DNA of 64,000 nt from Megalonaias nervosa (taxonomy: Eukaryota; Mollusca; Bivalvia; Unionida; Unionidae): NCBI GenBank assembly GCA_016617855.1, contig JAECUM010003716.1, positions 101,168 to 165,167 of the forward strand, in the 5' to 3' direction. A program made the position numbers and the translations under genes. Under the pieces are notes generated by a model, which saw nothing but the letters and a program-made list of their open reading frames with translations, did not search any database and had not been told where the DNA came from. Positions 63,737-64,000 of this stretch are shown piece after piece; the stretch's first letter is position 1; each line of letters starts with the position of its first letter.

Positions 63737-64000
63737 AGTATAAAGCCGTTTCCTTAAATACGAGAGTATTACGAGAGCTAGTTATGTTTCACCTACTTAT
63801 CGCATATAGATATAAAATCTCTTTGTTCGTATTCAGATTAGCGATTCACACTGCACAAATTCTGACATAATGTGATCCTTACAAATTCCTGTATTTCGGT
63901 AGGATACACGCTATAGTTGCACAAATGACCTTAGCTTGAAGTTCATTGCTCTCGCCGCATAGTAATTGATTAGAAATTACCACGTGTTCTCTACAGACAC

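Overview
This is eukaryotic nuclear DNA from an AT-rich, repeat-rich animal genome. The only gene I can reconstruct is on the + strand. It covers about 46 kb (2999 to 49090) as nine short coding exons with consensus GT/AG borders and matching phases. The introns run from about 0.9 to 10.9 kb. The spliced product, 461 residues with the N-terminus missing, is a translational-type GTPase of the GTPBP1/GTPBP2 family and is closest to GTPBP2. The 5' exon or exons lie before the window; the stop codon is at 49088-49090. Long introns, a mollusc-like mix of SINEs, DIRS-like, Tigger/pogo and hAT remnants, and the gene itself suggest a marine invertebrate, probably a lophotrochozoan and perhaps a bivalve. 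That is inference; no feature proves the species.

Almost everything else is mobile or repetitive DNA. 1-769: end of a Tigger-like element with a helix-turn-helix remnant. 4255-4910 and 27340-27885: ~137-bp repeats. 5750-6683 and 10400-10540: another degenerate repeat, split by a TA-flanked 3.7-kb transposon (6685-10397) that itself holds a TA-flanked 1.7-kb transposon (7254-8970) and a probable MITE. 11576-13184: an element with inverted ends and coding-like remnants. 14400-20240: ~145-bp repeats interrupted by a SINE, a 792-bp transposon with a 6-bp target duplication, and a 3.3-kb Tigger element. 22001-22995: two SINEs with target duplications. 24664-27025: a broken hAT transposase gene (ZNF862-like) on the - strand. 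28270-36470: more ~145-bp repeats, one carrying a MITE with a clean 3-bp target duplication. 38058-48934: minisatellite, hAT MITEs, a large palindrome between AT arrays, and more copies of the 6-bp-duplication transposon.

Downstream of the gene, 51487-54571 is a decayed DIRS-like retroelement with ~110-bp inverted ends and a recognisable reverse transcriptase/RNase H. Further on are three more minisatellite or repeat blocks, SINEs, and two unassigned coding-like stretches (59328-59582 on +, 60976-61690 on -).

I found no operon, CRISPR array, RNA gene or convincing new multi-gene system. The more unusual content is the transposon stratigraphy, which can be read directly because elements inserted into older tandem repeats whose empty-site sequence is known from neighbouring copies.
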